A DNA stretch of 64,000 nucleotides, from contig SVLM01000005.1 in assembly GCA_015067945.1 (NCBI GenBank), positions 27,661 to 91,660 of the forward strand, in the 5' to 3' direction. This DNA is from Oscillospiraceae bacterium (GTDB lineage: Bacteria; Bacillota; Clostridia; Oscillospirales; Oscillospiraceae). A model generated the notes under the pieces. The model was not told the DNA's origin. It worked only from the letters and a program-made list of their open reading frames with translations, and searched no databases. Of this stretch, positions 15,785 through 22,542 are shown in pieces. Position 1 is the first letter of the stretch. The number at the start of each line of letters is the position of its first letter. Made by a program: the position numbers and the translations under genes.

Positions 15785-16702
15785 ATGTATGATATGATCG
15801 TTGTGGGAGGTGGCCCGGCGGGACTGACCGCGGCCATTTATGCCCTCCGGGCCGGCAGAACCGTGCTGGTGATTGAAAAAAGCGGCTTTGGCGGACAAAT
15901 CGCCTTTTCTCCCAAGGTGGAGAATATTCCCGGCACCATCCAGATCAGCGGCAGTGAATTTGCAGACCACCTGACGGATCAGGTGATGAACCTGGGTGCG
16001 GATGTGGAACTGGAAACCGTTACCGGTGTGGAAACCATAGGCGATATCAAGCGGGTTACCACCGAAGAGGGCGGCGTGTATGAAGCGAAGACTGTGATCT
16101 TGGCAGTGGGTGTCAAGCACCGCACGCTGGGATTGCCCGGCGAGGAAGACCTGATCGGCAAGGGTATTTCCTTCTGTGCGGTCTGCGATGGTGCATTCTA
16201 TGCCGGTCAGGAAGTGGCCATGATCGGCGGCGGAAATTCCGCCATGCAGGAGTCACTGTTGCTCAGCGATGTGTGCAAGCAGGTGACCATCGTGCAGAAT
16301 TTGGCGGATTTCACCGGCGAGAAAAAGCTGGCTCAGGCCCTGGCGGCCAAGGAAAATGTCCGGGTGCTGTTCAGCACTGTGGTCACCGGCTACCTGCAGG
16401 AAAAGGGCGAGCTGACCGGCTTGAAGCTGCGTAGCGAAGTGACCGGTCAGGAGCAGGAGCTGGCTGTCAGCGGTGCGTTCCTGGCTGTGGGTCTCATGCC
16501 GGAAAATGACGCTTTTGCCCATCTGTGCGGCCTGAATCCCTGGGGATATTTTGATGTAGGTGAGGATTGTGCCACCCAGACTCCCGGCATTTATGTTGCC
16601 GGTGATTGCCGGAGCAAGACTGTCCGGCAGGTGACCACCGCCGCCGGTGACGGTGCGATTGCTGCCACCAACGCCTGCCGCTATTTGCAGAGCAAGGAGT
16701 AA
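15785..16702 (+). CDS. trxB: Thioredoxin-disulfide reductase
   Basis: A 305-residue low-molecular-weight thioredoxin reductase. FAD-binding GGGPAGLTAA is at 8-17, redox-active CAVC at 131-134, the NADPH-type GGGNSAMQES follows, and the C-terminal FAD motif GIYVAGDCR is present. It reduces thioredoxin-like proteins; the domain fused to the adjacent NrdD is a likely client. The ATG at 15785 follows AGAAGG by 7 nt; the open frame to 15701 lacks a signal and crosses a stem-loop. The redox pair is CAVC rather than the common CATC. Confidence 0.92.
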   Translation: MYDMIVVGGGPAGLTAAIYALRAGRTVLVIEKSGFGGQIAFSPKVENIPGTIQISGSEFADHLTDQVMNLGADVELETVTGVETIGDIKRVTTEEGGVYEAKTVILAVGVKHRTLGLPGEEDLIGKGISFCAVCDGAFYAGQEVAMIGGGNSAMQESLLLSDVCKQVTIVQNLADFTGEKKLAQALAAKENVRVLFSTVVTGYLQEKGELTGLKLRSEVTGQEQELAVSGAFLAVGLMPENDAFAHLCGLNPWGYFDVGEDCATQTPGIYVAGDCRSKTVRQVTTAAGDGAIAATNACRYLQSKE

Positions 16703-16709
16703 AGGGGTT

Positions 16710-16727
16710 TCTCCCGGGGAGAGTTTT
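16710..16727 (+). terminator. Weak terminator after trxB
   Basis: A short TCTCC/GGAGA stem followed by GTTTTT, 8 nt after the trxB stop. Confidence 0.4.
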
Positions 16728-16754
16728 TGTGCGGAGCACCACGCCAATAGAACT

Positions 16755-16843
16755 GTCATTGCGAGGAGCGTAGCGACGTGGCAATCTCCAAAGGGGCTCT
16801 CCTGACCGGGGGATTGCCACGGCCCGTTGGGCCTCGCAATGAC
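16755..16843. repeat. Palindromic intergenic repeat, second family, copy 1
   Basis: An 89-bp imperfect palindrome: GTCATTGCGAGGAGCG at the left and CCTCGCAATGAC at the right, with inner GGCAATCTCC / GGGGGATTGCC arms. It lies between trxB and rpiB, both of which end here. The TCATTGCGAGG type is widespread in intergenic DNA of diverse bacteria. Confidence 0.85.
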
Positions 16844-16876
16844 AGAATACGGGGGAGGCAGGGAATAGCATAAAAT

Positions 16877-16903
16877 CGGGCGTGTTCGACTTGAACACGC
16901 CCG
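16877..16903 (-). terminator. rpiB terminator
   Basis: Eleven-bp perfect stem CGGGCGTGTTC / GAACACGCCCG just after rpiB, followed on the minus strand by ATTTTAT. Confidence 0.8.
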
Positions 16904-16909
16904 TAAAAT

Positions 16910-17350
16910 TTACTTTTCCAGAGCCATGACCTTTTCGATCCGCCGGGCATGCCGGTCAGATCCGGAAAATTCGGTATTCACCCAAATGTCCACAATTTCC
17001 AGAGCCAGCTCCTGACTGATGATGCCGGCACCAATGGCCATCATGTTGGTGTCGTTGTGCTCTCTGGTCAGCTGGGCACTCTTGGTGTCGGAAAGCAGGG
17101 CACAGCGAATACCCCGCACCTTGTTGGCGGCAATGGACACGCCGATACCGGTGGTGCAAAGCACGATGCCCCGGTCACAGCAGCCGTCAGCGACCGCCCG
17201 TGCTGCAGCGGCGGCAAAGTCGGGGTAATCGCAGGAATCCGGCGTATGGGTGCCGAAATCCGTCACTTCATGACCGGCATCGGTCAAATGCTGTACGACC
17301 TTGTTCTTCAGCTCCAAAGCTCCGTGGTCACAGCCGATGGAAATCTTCAT
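16910..17350 (-). CDS. rpiB: Ribose-5-phosphate isomerase B (RpiB/LacAB family)
   Basis: A 146-residue sugar-phosphate isomerase interconverting ribose-5-P and ribulose-5-P. It shows MKISIGCDHGALELK, the anion-hole CTTGIGVSIAANKVRGIR segment with catalytic Cys, and the EHNDTNMM histidine segment. Length is normal. The start at 17350 follows GAAAGGA by 8 nt; upstream in-frame codons are not supported. It sits 16 bp after the SDR gene on the same strand and ends at a strong stem-loop. Allose-6-phosphate isomerase is a possible alternative substrate assignment. Confidence 0.9.
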   Translation of the reverse strand: MKISIGCDHGALELKNKVVQHLTDAGHEVTDFGTHTPDSCDYPDFAAAAARAVADGCCDRGIVLCTTGIGVSIAANKVRGIRCALLSDTKSAQLTREHNDTNMMAIGAGIISQELALEIVDIWVNTEFSGSDRHARRIEKVMALEK

Positions 17351-17366
17351 AGTAAACATCCTTTCT

Positions 17367-18065
17367 TTACAGCACCAGACCGCCATTAACGCTCAGTACC
17401 TGTCCGGTGACAAATTCTGCCTCCGCAAGATACTCCATGGCCTGGGCGATATCGGCAGGGGTTCCGTTTCTGCCGACGCAGCTTTCTTCTGCCAACGAAG
17501 CCATGGTTTCTTCGGAAACGCTGGCACACATATCCGTTTGAATCACACCCGGTGCAATGCAGTTTACCCGGATACCGCTGGGACCCAACTCCTGTGCCAG
17601 AGCCTTACTCAGTGCGATGACCGCACCCTTGGTGGCGGAATAGGCCGCCTCGCAGGATGCACCGACTTGTCCCCACATGGAGCTGACGGTGATGATACAG
17701 CCACTTTGCTTCTTCAGGAATTTGGGCATAGCAGCGTTGACGCACAGGTACATTCCCTTGACATTCACGGCAAACAGCCGGTCCCACTCGTGTTCCTGCA
17801 GATCCTGCATCAGCCCGTAATGGCAGATGCCGGCGTTCAGAATCAGCACATCCACATCCGGGATCTGCTGAAATGCGGCCCAGACCGCATCGCTGTCTGC
17901 CACGTCGCACCAAATGGCGGTGGCACCGGTTTTTTCAGCCACGGCTTTGGCGGCTTCGTGATTCTTTTCGTAAAGGAAAAATACCCGGTGACCCTTTTGG
18001 GCAAATAATTCTACGGCTGCAGCTCCGATACCCCGGCTGCCGCCGGTAATAACAACTGTTGACAT
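17367..18065 (-). CDS. Short-chain dehydrogenase/reductase (FabG/YmfI-like)
   Basis: A 232-residue classical SDR: cofactor motif TGGSRGIG at residues 7-14, NAG in LILNAG, and the catalytic Ser-Tyr-Lys set in TVSSMWGQ and AYSATKG. The C-terminus ends NGGLVL. It should be an NAD(P)H-dependent carbonyl reductase. Stand-alone genes of this type away from fatty-acid clusters include the EF-P 5-aminopentanone reductase YmfI, and this one is not in a fab cluster, so 3-oxoacyl-ACP reductase is not assured. ATG follows GAGGTG closely. Co-directional with rpiB. Confidence 0.8.
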   Translation of the reverse strand: MSTVVITGGSRGIGAAAVELFAQKGHRVFFLYEKNHEAAKAVAEKTGATAIWCDVADSDAVWAAFQQIPDVDVLILNAGICHYGLMQDLQEHEWDRLFAVNVKGMYLCVNAAMPKFLKKQSGCIITVSSMWGQVGASCEAAYSATKGAVIALSKALAQELGPSGIRVNCIAPGVIQTDMCASVSEETMASLAEESCVGRNGTPADIAQAMEYLAEAEFVTGQVLSVNGGLVL

Positions 18066-18077
18066 AGTACACCTCGT

Positions 18078-18104
18078 AAAAAAGGCTGCCGCGGCAGCCT
18101 TTTT
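18078..18104. terminator. Terminator between yabR and the SDR gene
   Basis: AAAAAGGCTGCC / GGCAGCCTTTTT is an almost perfect palindrome with T-runs on both strands, so it could act in either direction; on the minus strand it ends the yab operon. Confidence 0.8.
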
Positions 18105-18111
18105 GGATGGA

Positions 18112-18567
18112 TTATCTTCTGCGGCTCTTGGTGCGGTGATCGCTGTATTGCCGAATGGAGGAAATTTTACTGTCGGATTCGGACATAAAAGCCTTCAGCT
18201 TCTCTTCAAAAAGCTGATCTGCGGTCTTAGGTGCGGGGGGCGGAGTCGGTGCAGTGCGGGCAGGACGGGGCTGTGCATTCTGGGCAGGGGCGTTGCGGAA
18301 ATTGCTCCGGGGGGCAGCTGCTTCCCGAACGGGCTTTGCCTCCAGCCGCTTGATGGACAGATTGATCTTGCCGTTTTCGTTGCCGATGACCACGACCTTT
18401 ACATCCTGACCCTCGGTAAGGTGCTGACGGATGTCGCTGACATAGGCGTTGGCGACTTCGGAAATATGTACCATTCCGGTTTTGCCCTCCGGCAGGGAGA
18501 CGAATGCACCGAAATTGGTGATGGATTTGACTTTACCTTCTAAAATGGCTCCGACGGTTAACTCCAT
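18112..18567 (-). CDS. yabR: S1-domain RNA-binding protein (YabR-like)
   Basis: About 151 residues. The N-terminal ~72 form an S1 RNA-binding domain (GAILEGKVKSITNFGAFV, GMVHISEVA, INLSIKRLE). The rest is a low-complexity Pro/Ala/Arg linker ending in a basic tail RTKSRRR. It resembles YabR, which lies beside divIC in Bacillus; the same order is kept here. ATG at 18567 was preferred; a TTG at 18588 overlaps the GGAGG. Spacing to that GGAGG is long (14 nt), so the start is uncertain. A bidirectional-looking terminator follows the gene. Confidence 0.85.
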   Translation of the reverse strand: MELTVGAILEGKVKSITNFGAFVSLPEGKTGMVHISEVANAYVSDIRQHLTEGQDVKVVVIGNENGKINLSIKRLEAKPVREAAAPRSNFRNAPAQNAQPRPARTAPTPPPAPKTADQLFEEKLKAFMSESDSKISSIRQYSDHRTKSRRR

Positions 18568-18603
18568 AGTTTGCTTTGCTTCCTCCAAAATAATAAAATG
18601 CGG

Positions 18604-18915
18604 TTACTTAGACGGATCAATGATCACGCTGTCCGGATCCACAAGACCCAGCTCTTCCCGGGCGATCTGCTCGATGCCGGCAACGGTGCCCAGACTGTCG
18701 ATCAACGAGGACAGCCGGTTGTTTTCCTGCTCCAGCCGGGAGGCCTGCACCCGAAGTGCGTCGGTTCTTGCCTGAGCGTCCCGAATGGCTCCGCCCAAAA
18801 TGATCAGAGCCACGGTGCAGATGATGATGGCACACAGTACCACGATTTTTGTGATGTTGCTGCTGCGTTTGTAGACCAGCTTCACATTGCGTAGAAGATT
18901 GTTGAATCGTGCCAT
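18604..18915 (-). CDS. divIC: Septum formation initiator DivIC/FtsB-like
   Basis: A 103-residue bitopic membrane protein. A short basic cytoplasmic N-terminus is followed by one transmembrane helix (about 22-43), an extracytoplasmic coiled coil (about 47-75, heptad-like with QASRLEQENNRL), then the family motif IEQIAREELGLV. It acts in the FtsL/DivIC/DivIB divisome subcomplex. ATG follows GAAAGGAG by about 6 nt. It lies between yabQ and yabR as in Bacillus. The yabQ frame runs through almost all of it without a stop. Confidence 0.9.
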   Translation of the reverse strand: MARFNNLLRNVKLVYKRSSNITKIVVLCAIIICTVALIILGGAIRDAQARTDALRVQASRLEQENNRLSSLIDSLGTVAGIEQIAREELGLVDPDSVIIDPSK

Positions 18916-19330
18916 GACGGGCTCCTTTCTTTCGAGGCTTTCTTAACTTATCTATTGTACCCGATTTTTCGCCAGATGCAAATAGATTTTTGAGAAAAAT
19001 CCGGCTTTTTTTCAAAAATTTTTTCAACAGAACCAGCGGAAAGGTAATTATTTTCCAAAATCCGGCAAAAAATGGCCTGGCCAACCGGGATACAGTCAGC
19101 CGCCAGCCGACCCAGCCTGCCAAAAGGCCTGTCCAGTATCCGATCCGCAGATCCCCCTGACAGACAGAAAATCCCAAAAACAGCCATGCCCAAAAAGTGG
19201 CCAAAATGAAGAAAAAATCCCCCAAATGCCGATGCTTCATGGGTCGAAAGAAGTCATAAGCAAGACCCAAAGCCAGCCCCAGCAGGAAGCTGATGCCCAG
19301 CCGCCCGGCGGCTTCCGCCGGGGTGATCAT
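18617..19330 (-). CDS. yabQ: Spore cortex protein YabQ-like; open frame overlaps divIC
   Basis: The first ~125 residues are a YabQ-type membrane protein with four hydrophobic segments (GISFLLGLALGLAYDFF, FFFILATFWAWLFLGF, a third beginning IGYWTGLLAG, and FWKIITFPLVLL) and the characteristic LAYDFFRP; it is needed for spore cortex in Bacillus. It overlaps the yabP stop by 4 nt. The frame has no stop before divIC and continues 299 nt through it, where the translated tail looks like out-of-frame sequence (Gln/His/Gly/Ser-rich). Either a small indel in the A/T runs near 18990-19030 removed the true stop, or the C-terminus is genuinely extended. The real protein probably ends near 18940. Confidence 0.75.
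   Translation of the reverse strand: MITPAEAAGRLGISFLLGLALGLAYDFFRPMKHRHLGDFFFILATFWAWLFLGFSVCQGDLRIGYWTGLLAGWVGWRLTVSRLARPFFAGFWKIITFPLVLLKKFLKKSRIFLKNLFASGEKSGTIDKLRKPRKKGARHGTIQQSSTQCEAGLQTQQQHHKNRGTVCHHHLHRGSDHFGRSHSGRSGKNRRTSGAGLPAGAGKQPAVLVDRQSGHRCRHRADRPGRAGSCGSGQRDH
18954..18981 (-). promoter_or_regulatory. Possible divIC promoter inside yabQ end
   Basis: Minus-strand TTGCAT-N16-TACAAT about 40 nt before the divIC ATG. It would give divIC expression independent of sporulation genes. Confidence 0.45.
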
Positions 19331-19596
19331 CCGAAGAGCCTGCCCAGCAGGCCGCCCTTGTGCCGGGGTTCTTCATAAATCAGTGCCGATACGCTGCCCT
19401 CAACGGCGATCTGGCCACCGTCTACAGAGAGGGTTTTCAGCTGCAGCTGCTGTCCGTGAACAGACAGCGTACCCAGCTCGGTACGCAGTACTACAGAGGT
19501 GTCGTCAAAGCTGACAACCTCCGCAACGCCGGTCATGGTCAGCTGATGCCGCTCGTTCAGGGTCAGGCGGTGTGGCAGTGTCATAGGATCGGTCAT
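19327..19596 (-). CDS. yabP: Sporulation protein YabP (YabP/YqfC family)
   Basis: An 89-residue YabP/YqfC-family protein: LPHRLTLNERHQLTMTGV at the start, then a beta-rich core with VSFDDTSVVLRTELGTLSV and KTLSVDGGQIAVEGSV. In Bacillus YabP is made in the mother cell and needed for cortex assembly. ATG at 19596 is 7 nt after AGGAGG; an ATG at 19602 abuts the Shine-Dalgarno and is unlikely. It is first in the yabP-yabQ-divIC-yabR array. The presence of yabPQ is the best evidence here that the organism sporulates. Confidence 0.88.
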   Translation of the reverse strand: MTDPMTLPHRLTLNERHQLTMTGVAEVVSFDDTSVVLRTELGTLSVHGQQLQLKTLSVDGGQIAVEGSVSALIYEEPRHKGGLLGRLFG

Positions 19597-19650
19597 GTCC
19601 ATCCCTCCTCGCAAAAGGCTATGCGAAGGGAGGAGGGATTATGATAAACA

Positions 19651-19725
19651 TGTAGGGGAGGGTCTTGATCCTCCCATCGCAACTGCACCCAATAACCATA
19701 GGGAGGGTCAAGACCCTCCCCTACA
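19651..19725. repeat. 75-bp palindrome, third repeat type
   Basis: Arms TGTAGGGGAGGGTCTTGATC... and ...GGGAGGGTCAAGACCCTCCC CTACA are inverted copies around a short AT-richer centre. The sequence lies between yabP and the methyltransferase gene. Only one copy is in the window, but the form is that of a dispersed intergenic palindrome. Confidence 0.7.
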
Positions 19726-19756
19726 AAGGGGGGGTGCAAACGTGCAAGTGAATATG

Positions 19757-19785
19757 AAAAGCAAGGGCGTTAAACCCTTGCTTTT
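19757..19785 (-). terminator. Methyltransferase-gene terminator
   Basis: AAAAGCAAGGG / CCCTTGCTTTT stem directly after the methyltransferase stop, T-rich on both sides. Confidence 0.8.
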
Positions 19786-19787
19786 GC

Positions 19788-20366
19788 TTATTTTTGTCCG
19801 GTGACCTGATACATTTGGTCGTTGGAAATTTTCACGGTGACGGTCAGGTGGGCAGAAAACAGTTCCGCCAAATTATCTTCGTGCATTAAGCCAACGCTTA
19901 CCTTGCTGGCAGGCCCCTCGTGGCGGTGGTCAATGGCGGCACGGCTCATGCCGTGGGCAACGGTCAATGTGCCGCCGGGCTTGAGCATGGTGCAAAGCGT
20001 TGCAATCAGGCCTGCAGGGTCGGGGAAGTGAGGGAAGGCGTTGTAGATCACAATACAGTCAAACTGCTTGCTAAAATCCACTTTTTGCACATCGCCGCAG
20101 ATGACGTCCACCCGGCCGGGGAATTTTTGGGCGGCGATCTTCGCCATCTCCGGGGAGATGTCCACCGCGGTAACGGAGGCCACATTTCTGGCCAGATAGT
20201 CCGGGAACAGCACGCCTGTGCCGCAGGCCACATCCAAAACATCCTTGCCGGCGGAAACCCCGGCGTTGTCCAAAATGGTGGAAATAATGGCATCACTGCG
20301 GATCATATCCGCATCCCACTGGGGAGCCAGCCGGTCAAAGAACTGAATTACATCCTGCTGGTTCAT
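19788..20366 (-). CDS. Class I SAM-dependent methyltransferase
   Basis: A 192-residue methyltransferase of the Methyltransf_11/25 type. Motif I is VLDVACGTGVLFP, an acidic residue ends motif II (VTAVDISPEM), and motif IV is DCIVIYNAFPHFPD. Substrate is unknown. The start at 20366 follows AAAGGAGA; upstream frame to 20498 lies in the ECF gene and is not supported. The ATGA overlap with the upstream ECF S component implies linked function, perhaps modification of the compound that transporter imports. A terminator stem-loop follows immediately. Confidence 0.85.
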   Translation of the reverse strand: MNQQDVIQFFDRLAPQWDADMIRSDAIISTILDNAGVSAGKDVLDVACGTGVLFPDYLARNVASVTAVDISPEMAKIAAQKFPGRVDVICGDVQKVDFSKQFDCIVIYNAFPHFPDPAGLIATLCTMLKPGGTLTVAHGMSRAAIDHRHEGPASKVSVGLMHEDNLAELFSAHLTVTVKISNDQMYQVTGQK

Positions 20367-20914
20367 GAGATTTTTTCTCCTTTGGGGTAACGCACCGGCA
20401 GCAGCCGGGCCTTGGTCAGAGCGAAGATCACCAGGGGCATCAGCACCAGCTGCAGCACAATGCCGGGGATGCCGGATACCAAAGAGGTGGTGACCCATGC
20501 GAATGCGGGACTTCCGGGGGTAAAAATCAGGGCCTTGGCAAGGCCGGATACGGTGCGGCCCAGAAGCATGGCGGTGACCATGCTGATGTACAGATCAGCG
20601 GTGTAGCTCCGGGTGCGGACAAACCGCATCATCAGGCCGGTGATCAGACCGTAGGTGGCACATTCCACCATCATGCTGGGCAGCATGGCAGCAGGGGGCA
20701 TACCGGTGATCACGCTGGACAGCAGAGGTCCAAGCAGGCCGGTGACCAAACCGAAGGGCCAGCCGCAGGCCAGACCGCACAGCAGAACCGGGATGTGCAT
20801 GGGAAGAAACACCGTGCCGGCGTTGGGAATGGCGTGGAAGGCGATGGGCAGAACCACACACAGTGCAACGCACACGGCGGCAAAAACCATCTTTTTTACA
20901 TAGGTAAATTTCAT
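20363..20914 (-). CDS. ECF transporter S component family membrane protein
   Basis: A 183-residue integral membrane protein with about six hydrophobic segments, of the energy-coupling-factor S-component type: the N-terminal VKKMVFAAVCVALCVVLP and GLVTGLLGPLLSS segments, and PGSPAFAW before the last helices. S components bind a vitamin or related small molecule and share an EcfA/T module usually encoded elsewhere, which is true here. Substrate cannot be read from sequence. ATG at 20914 lies 9 nt after GGGGAG and 34 nt after a good promoter. Coupled to the downstream methyltransferase. No riboswitch recognised in its short leader. Confidence 0.78.
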   Translation of the reverse strand: MKFTYVKKMVFAAVCVALCVVLPIAFHAIPNAGTVFLPMHIPVLLCGLACGWPFGLVTGLLGPLLSSVITGMPPAAMLPSMMVECATYGLITGLMMRFVRTRSYTADLYISMVTAMLLGRTVSGLAKALIFTPGSPAFAWVTTSLVSGIPGIVLQLVLMPLVIFALTKARLLPVRYPKGEKIS

Positions 20915-20947
20915 GGAGGAGGTCTCCCCTTTCTTGATTTTGACCAC

Positions 20948-20976
20948 ATTATATCCGCCCGAAATTGCTTTGTGAA
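20948..20976 (-). promoter_or_regulatory. Promoter of the ECF S component gene
   Basis: Minus-strand TTCACA-N17-TATAAT, 34 nt before the ATG. Confidence 0.7.
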
Positions 20977-21057
20977 GCCCCCTGGGGGGATGAAATTTAG
21001 TTGAAAATTGAAAATGGAAAATTATCCTGTCATTCTGCAAGGAGGGTGCAGCAAAAG

Positions 21058-21274
21058 GCTTCCCCCGGGGGGAAGCTGTCGTACAAATTGGCTCTTCGAA
21101 ACCGATTTGGGTGACTGATGAGGAATGCGGGCAGAAAAGTAATTATTTTGTATGGGTTTCGTACTTGGTAATAGGTCTGATAACGATTCCGTATATCAGT
21201 TTGTCTCCCGTGTTCCTCATCCGTCTTCAAATTTGCCTTGCAAATTTGAATCCACCTTCCCCTCGGGGGGAAGG
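21058..21274. repeat. REP/MITE-like inverted-repeat element, copy 4
   Basis: Copy 4, 217 bp, in the gap between the sortase gene end and the ECF-gene start. The inner arms are GACTGATGAGGAATGCGGGC and CCCGTGTTCCTCATCCG, showing a matched A-to-T change on both sides that keeps pairing. The right variable hairpin is CAAATTTGCCTTGCAAATTTG. The paired change is evidence that the folded form is maintained. Confidence 0.88.
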
Positions 21275-21284
21275 TATTGGGACA

Positions 21285-21318
21285 AAAACCCACGCCGGAA
21301 ACTTCCGGCGTGGGTTTT
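21285..21318 (-). terminator. Terminator after the sortase gene
   Basis: AAAACCCACGCCGGAA / TTCCGGCGTGGGTTTT, a 16-bp near-perfect stem followed by T on the minus strand. Confidence 0.82.
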
Positions 21319-21332
21319 ATCCAAATTTATAT

Positions 21333-21424
21333 GTCATTGCGAGGGGGCGTAAGCGACCGTGGCAATCTCCTAAATGTTTCTCCTAACGGGGGGATTGCCA
21401 CGGCCCGTTGGGCCTCGCAATGAC
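21333..21424. repeat. Palindromic intergenic repeat, second family, copy 2
   Basis: A 92-bp copy with GTCATTGCGAGGGGGCG / CCTCGCAATGAC ends and the same inner GGCAATCTCC / GGGGGATTGCC arms; the right half (CGGCCCGTTGGGCCTCGCAA) is identical to copy 1. It lies after the sortase gene. A decayed fragment (CGGAATGACA) follows near 21470. Confidence 0.85.
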
Positions 21425-21487
21425 ACCGTGCTTGGAGGAGCTTGCCACGCCAGTGTGCTCACTGACTCGGAATGACATCTTTTCTCG

Positions 21488-22348
21488 TTAAGCGATCCGT
21501 TTGGCAATGACCACATGGCGGCCAACGGCTTCGCCATTTTCGTAGATGGTGTATTCGCAGGTGGAGAGGGTGATCAGCTTGTCACCGTACTGGGCAGTGA
21601 TGCCGGTGTCGTAGTAGGCAAGGGCTTTGACATTGTTGATAAACTGGTTAAAATCCGCCTCATCCTTGGCATCGTCAAAAAGGTGATAGGCATAGCCGTT
21701 GCCGTAGGTTCCGCTGGTCTTGAAGGCCACAATGACCTGATACACATGACGCTCGTACAGCGTGTCGAAATAAATGTACTGGTGGGACTCCCAGAAGGAC
21801 TTACGCTTGTAGCCGTCCAGACCGGAGAACATGGAGCCGTCCTTCATGTGGTGGCCGTAGAGGGTGATGTTATCGGAGGGCTTGAACACATCGCAGGCCT
21901 CCCGGACATAAATCGCACCCCAGGCACTTTTCTTGCCCTCGAAGGTGTGATCCAGGTAATAGTCCGGACGGGTGGGGGACTGGAGAACGGGATAGCTGAT
22001 TTTGGTGTCCGGCACGGTGATCCAGCCAACCAGCTCCTGATTCTTGTCGTAAAACACCTGCAACTCCTCCAGAATCGTAGGCTCCGTGGGGCCTGGGGGG
22101 TCTGTAGGTTCTGTAGATTCACTGGGAGCGGTACCGTCTGTGGGTTCGGTAGCCTCGGTGATGGGGGGCCGGGAGGGGGGATTGTACTGATCCAGCAGGC
22201 TGTCGTATTCACTTCTTGCCGCGTTAGAGCGAATCAGATAGTCCGCAACATATATGGCACTGGCAATGAAGACCAGGCAGAAAAAGCCCAGCAGTATATA
22301 GTAGGCGATCTTCTTGGCCAGCTTCTTTTTTTGGGGGTTCTGTTCCAT
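21488..22348 (-). CDS. srtB: Class B sortase
   Basis: A 286-residue membrane-anchored transpeptidase. A basic N-terminus is followed by one transmembrane helix (about 17-37), a Thr/Pro/Glu linker (about 55-90), then the catalytic domain with HH in LYGHHMKDGSMF, Cys264 in LSTCEYT and Arg277 in GRHVV. The insertions and motif contexts are those of class B. It should attach proteins carrying a sorting signal to the wall or to each other. No substrate gene is adjacent; the surface protein at 47207 with a TGD-type tail is a candidate. ATG at 22348 follows AAAGGA; a good promoter is present upstream. Confidence 0.88.
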   Translation of the reverse strand: MEQNPQKKKLAKKIAYYILLGFFCLVFIASAIYVADYLIRSNAARSEYDSLLDQYNPPSRPPITEATEPTDGTAPSESTEPTDPPGPTEPTILEELQVFYDKNQELVGWITVPDTKISYPVLQSPTRPDYYLDHTFEGKKSAWGAIYVREACDVFKPSDNITLYGHHMKDGSMFSGLDGYKRKSFWESHQYIYFDTLYERHVYQVIVAFKTSGTYGNGYAYHLFDDAKDEADFNQFINNVKALAYYDTGITAQYGDKLITLSTCEYTIYENGEAVGRHVVIAKRIA

Positions 22349-22382
22349 AAAAGAGTATCCTTTCCTTAGGGATTGCCCATAT

Positions 22383-22411
22383 ATCATACAGAATTTCCCA
22401 CAGAAAGTAAA
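22383..22411 (-). promoter_or_regulatory. Sortase promoter
   Basis: Minus-strand TTTACT-N17-TATGAT, about 35 nt before the sortase ATG. Confidence 0.6.
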
Positions 22412-22468
22412 GAATTATTTTTAGGTGCGTCAAGGAGAAACAAATGTCCGCCATAAGCTAAAAGAGGA

Positions 22469-22497
22469 TTGCTTTTATATGGAAAGGATGATAGAAT
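22469..22497 (+). promoter_or_regulatory. tldD-tldE promoter
   Basis: TTGCTT-N17-TAGAAT, about 45 nt before tldD. Confidence 0.6.
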
Positions 22498-22542
22498 AGC
22501 ACTATTCATCTGAGAAAAATCCAAACAAAGGAGTAAATTACC

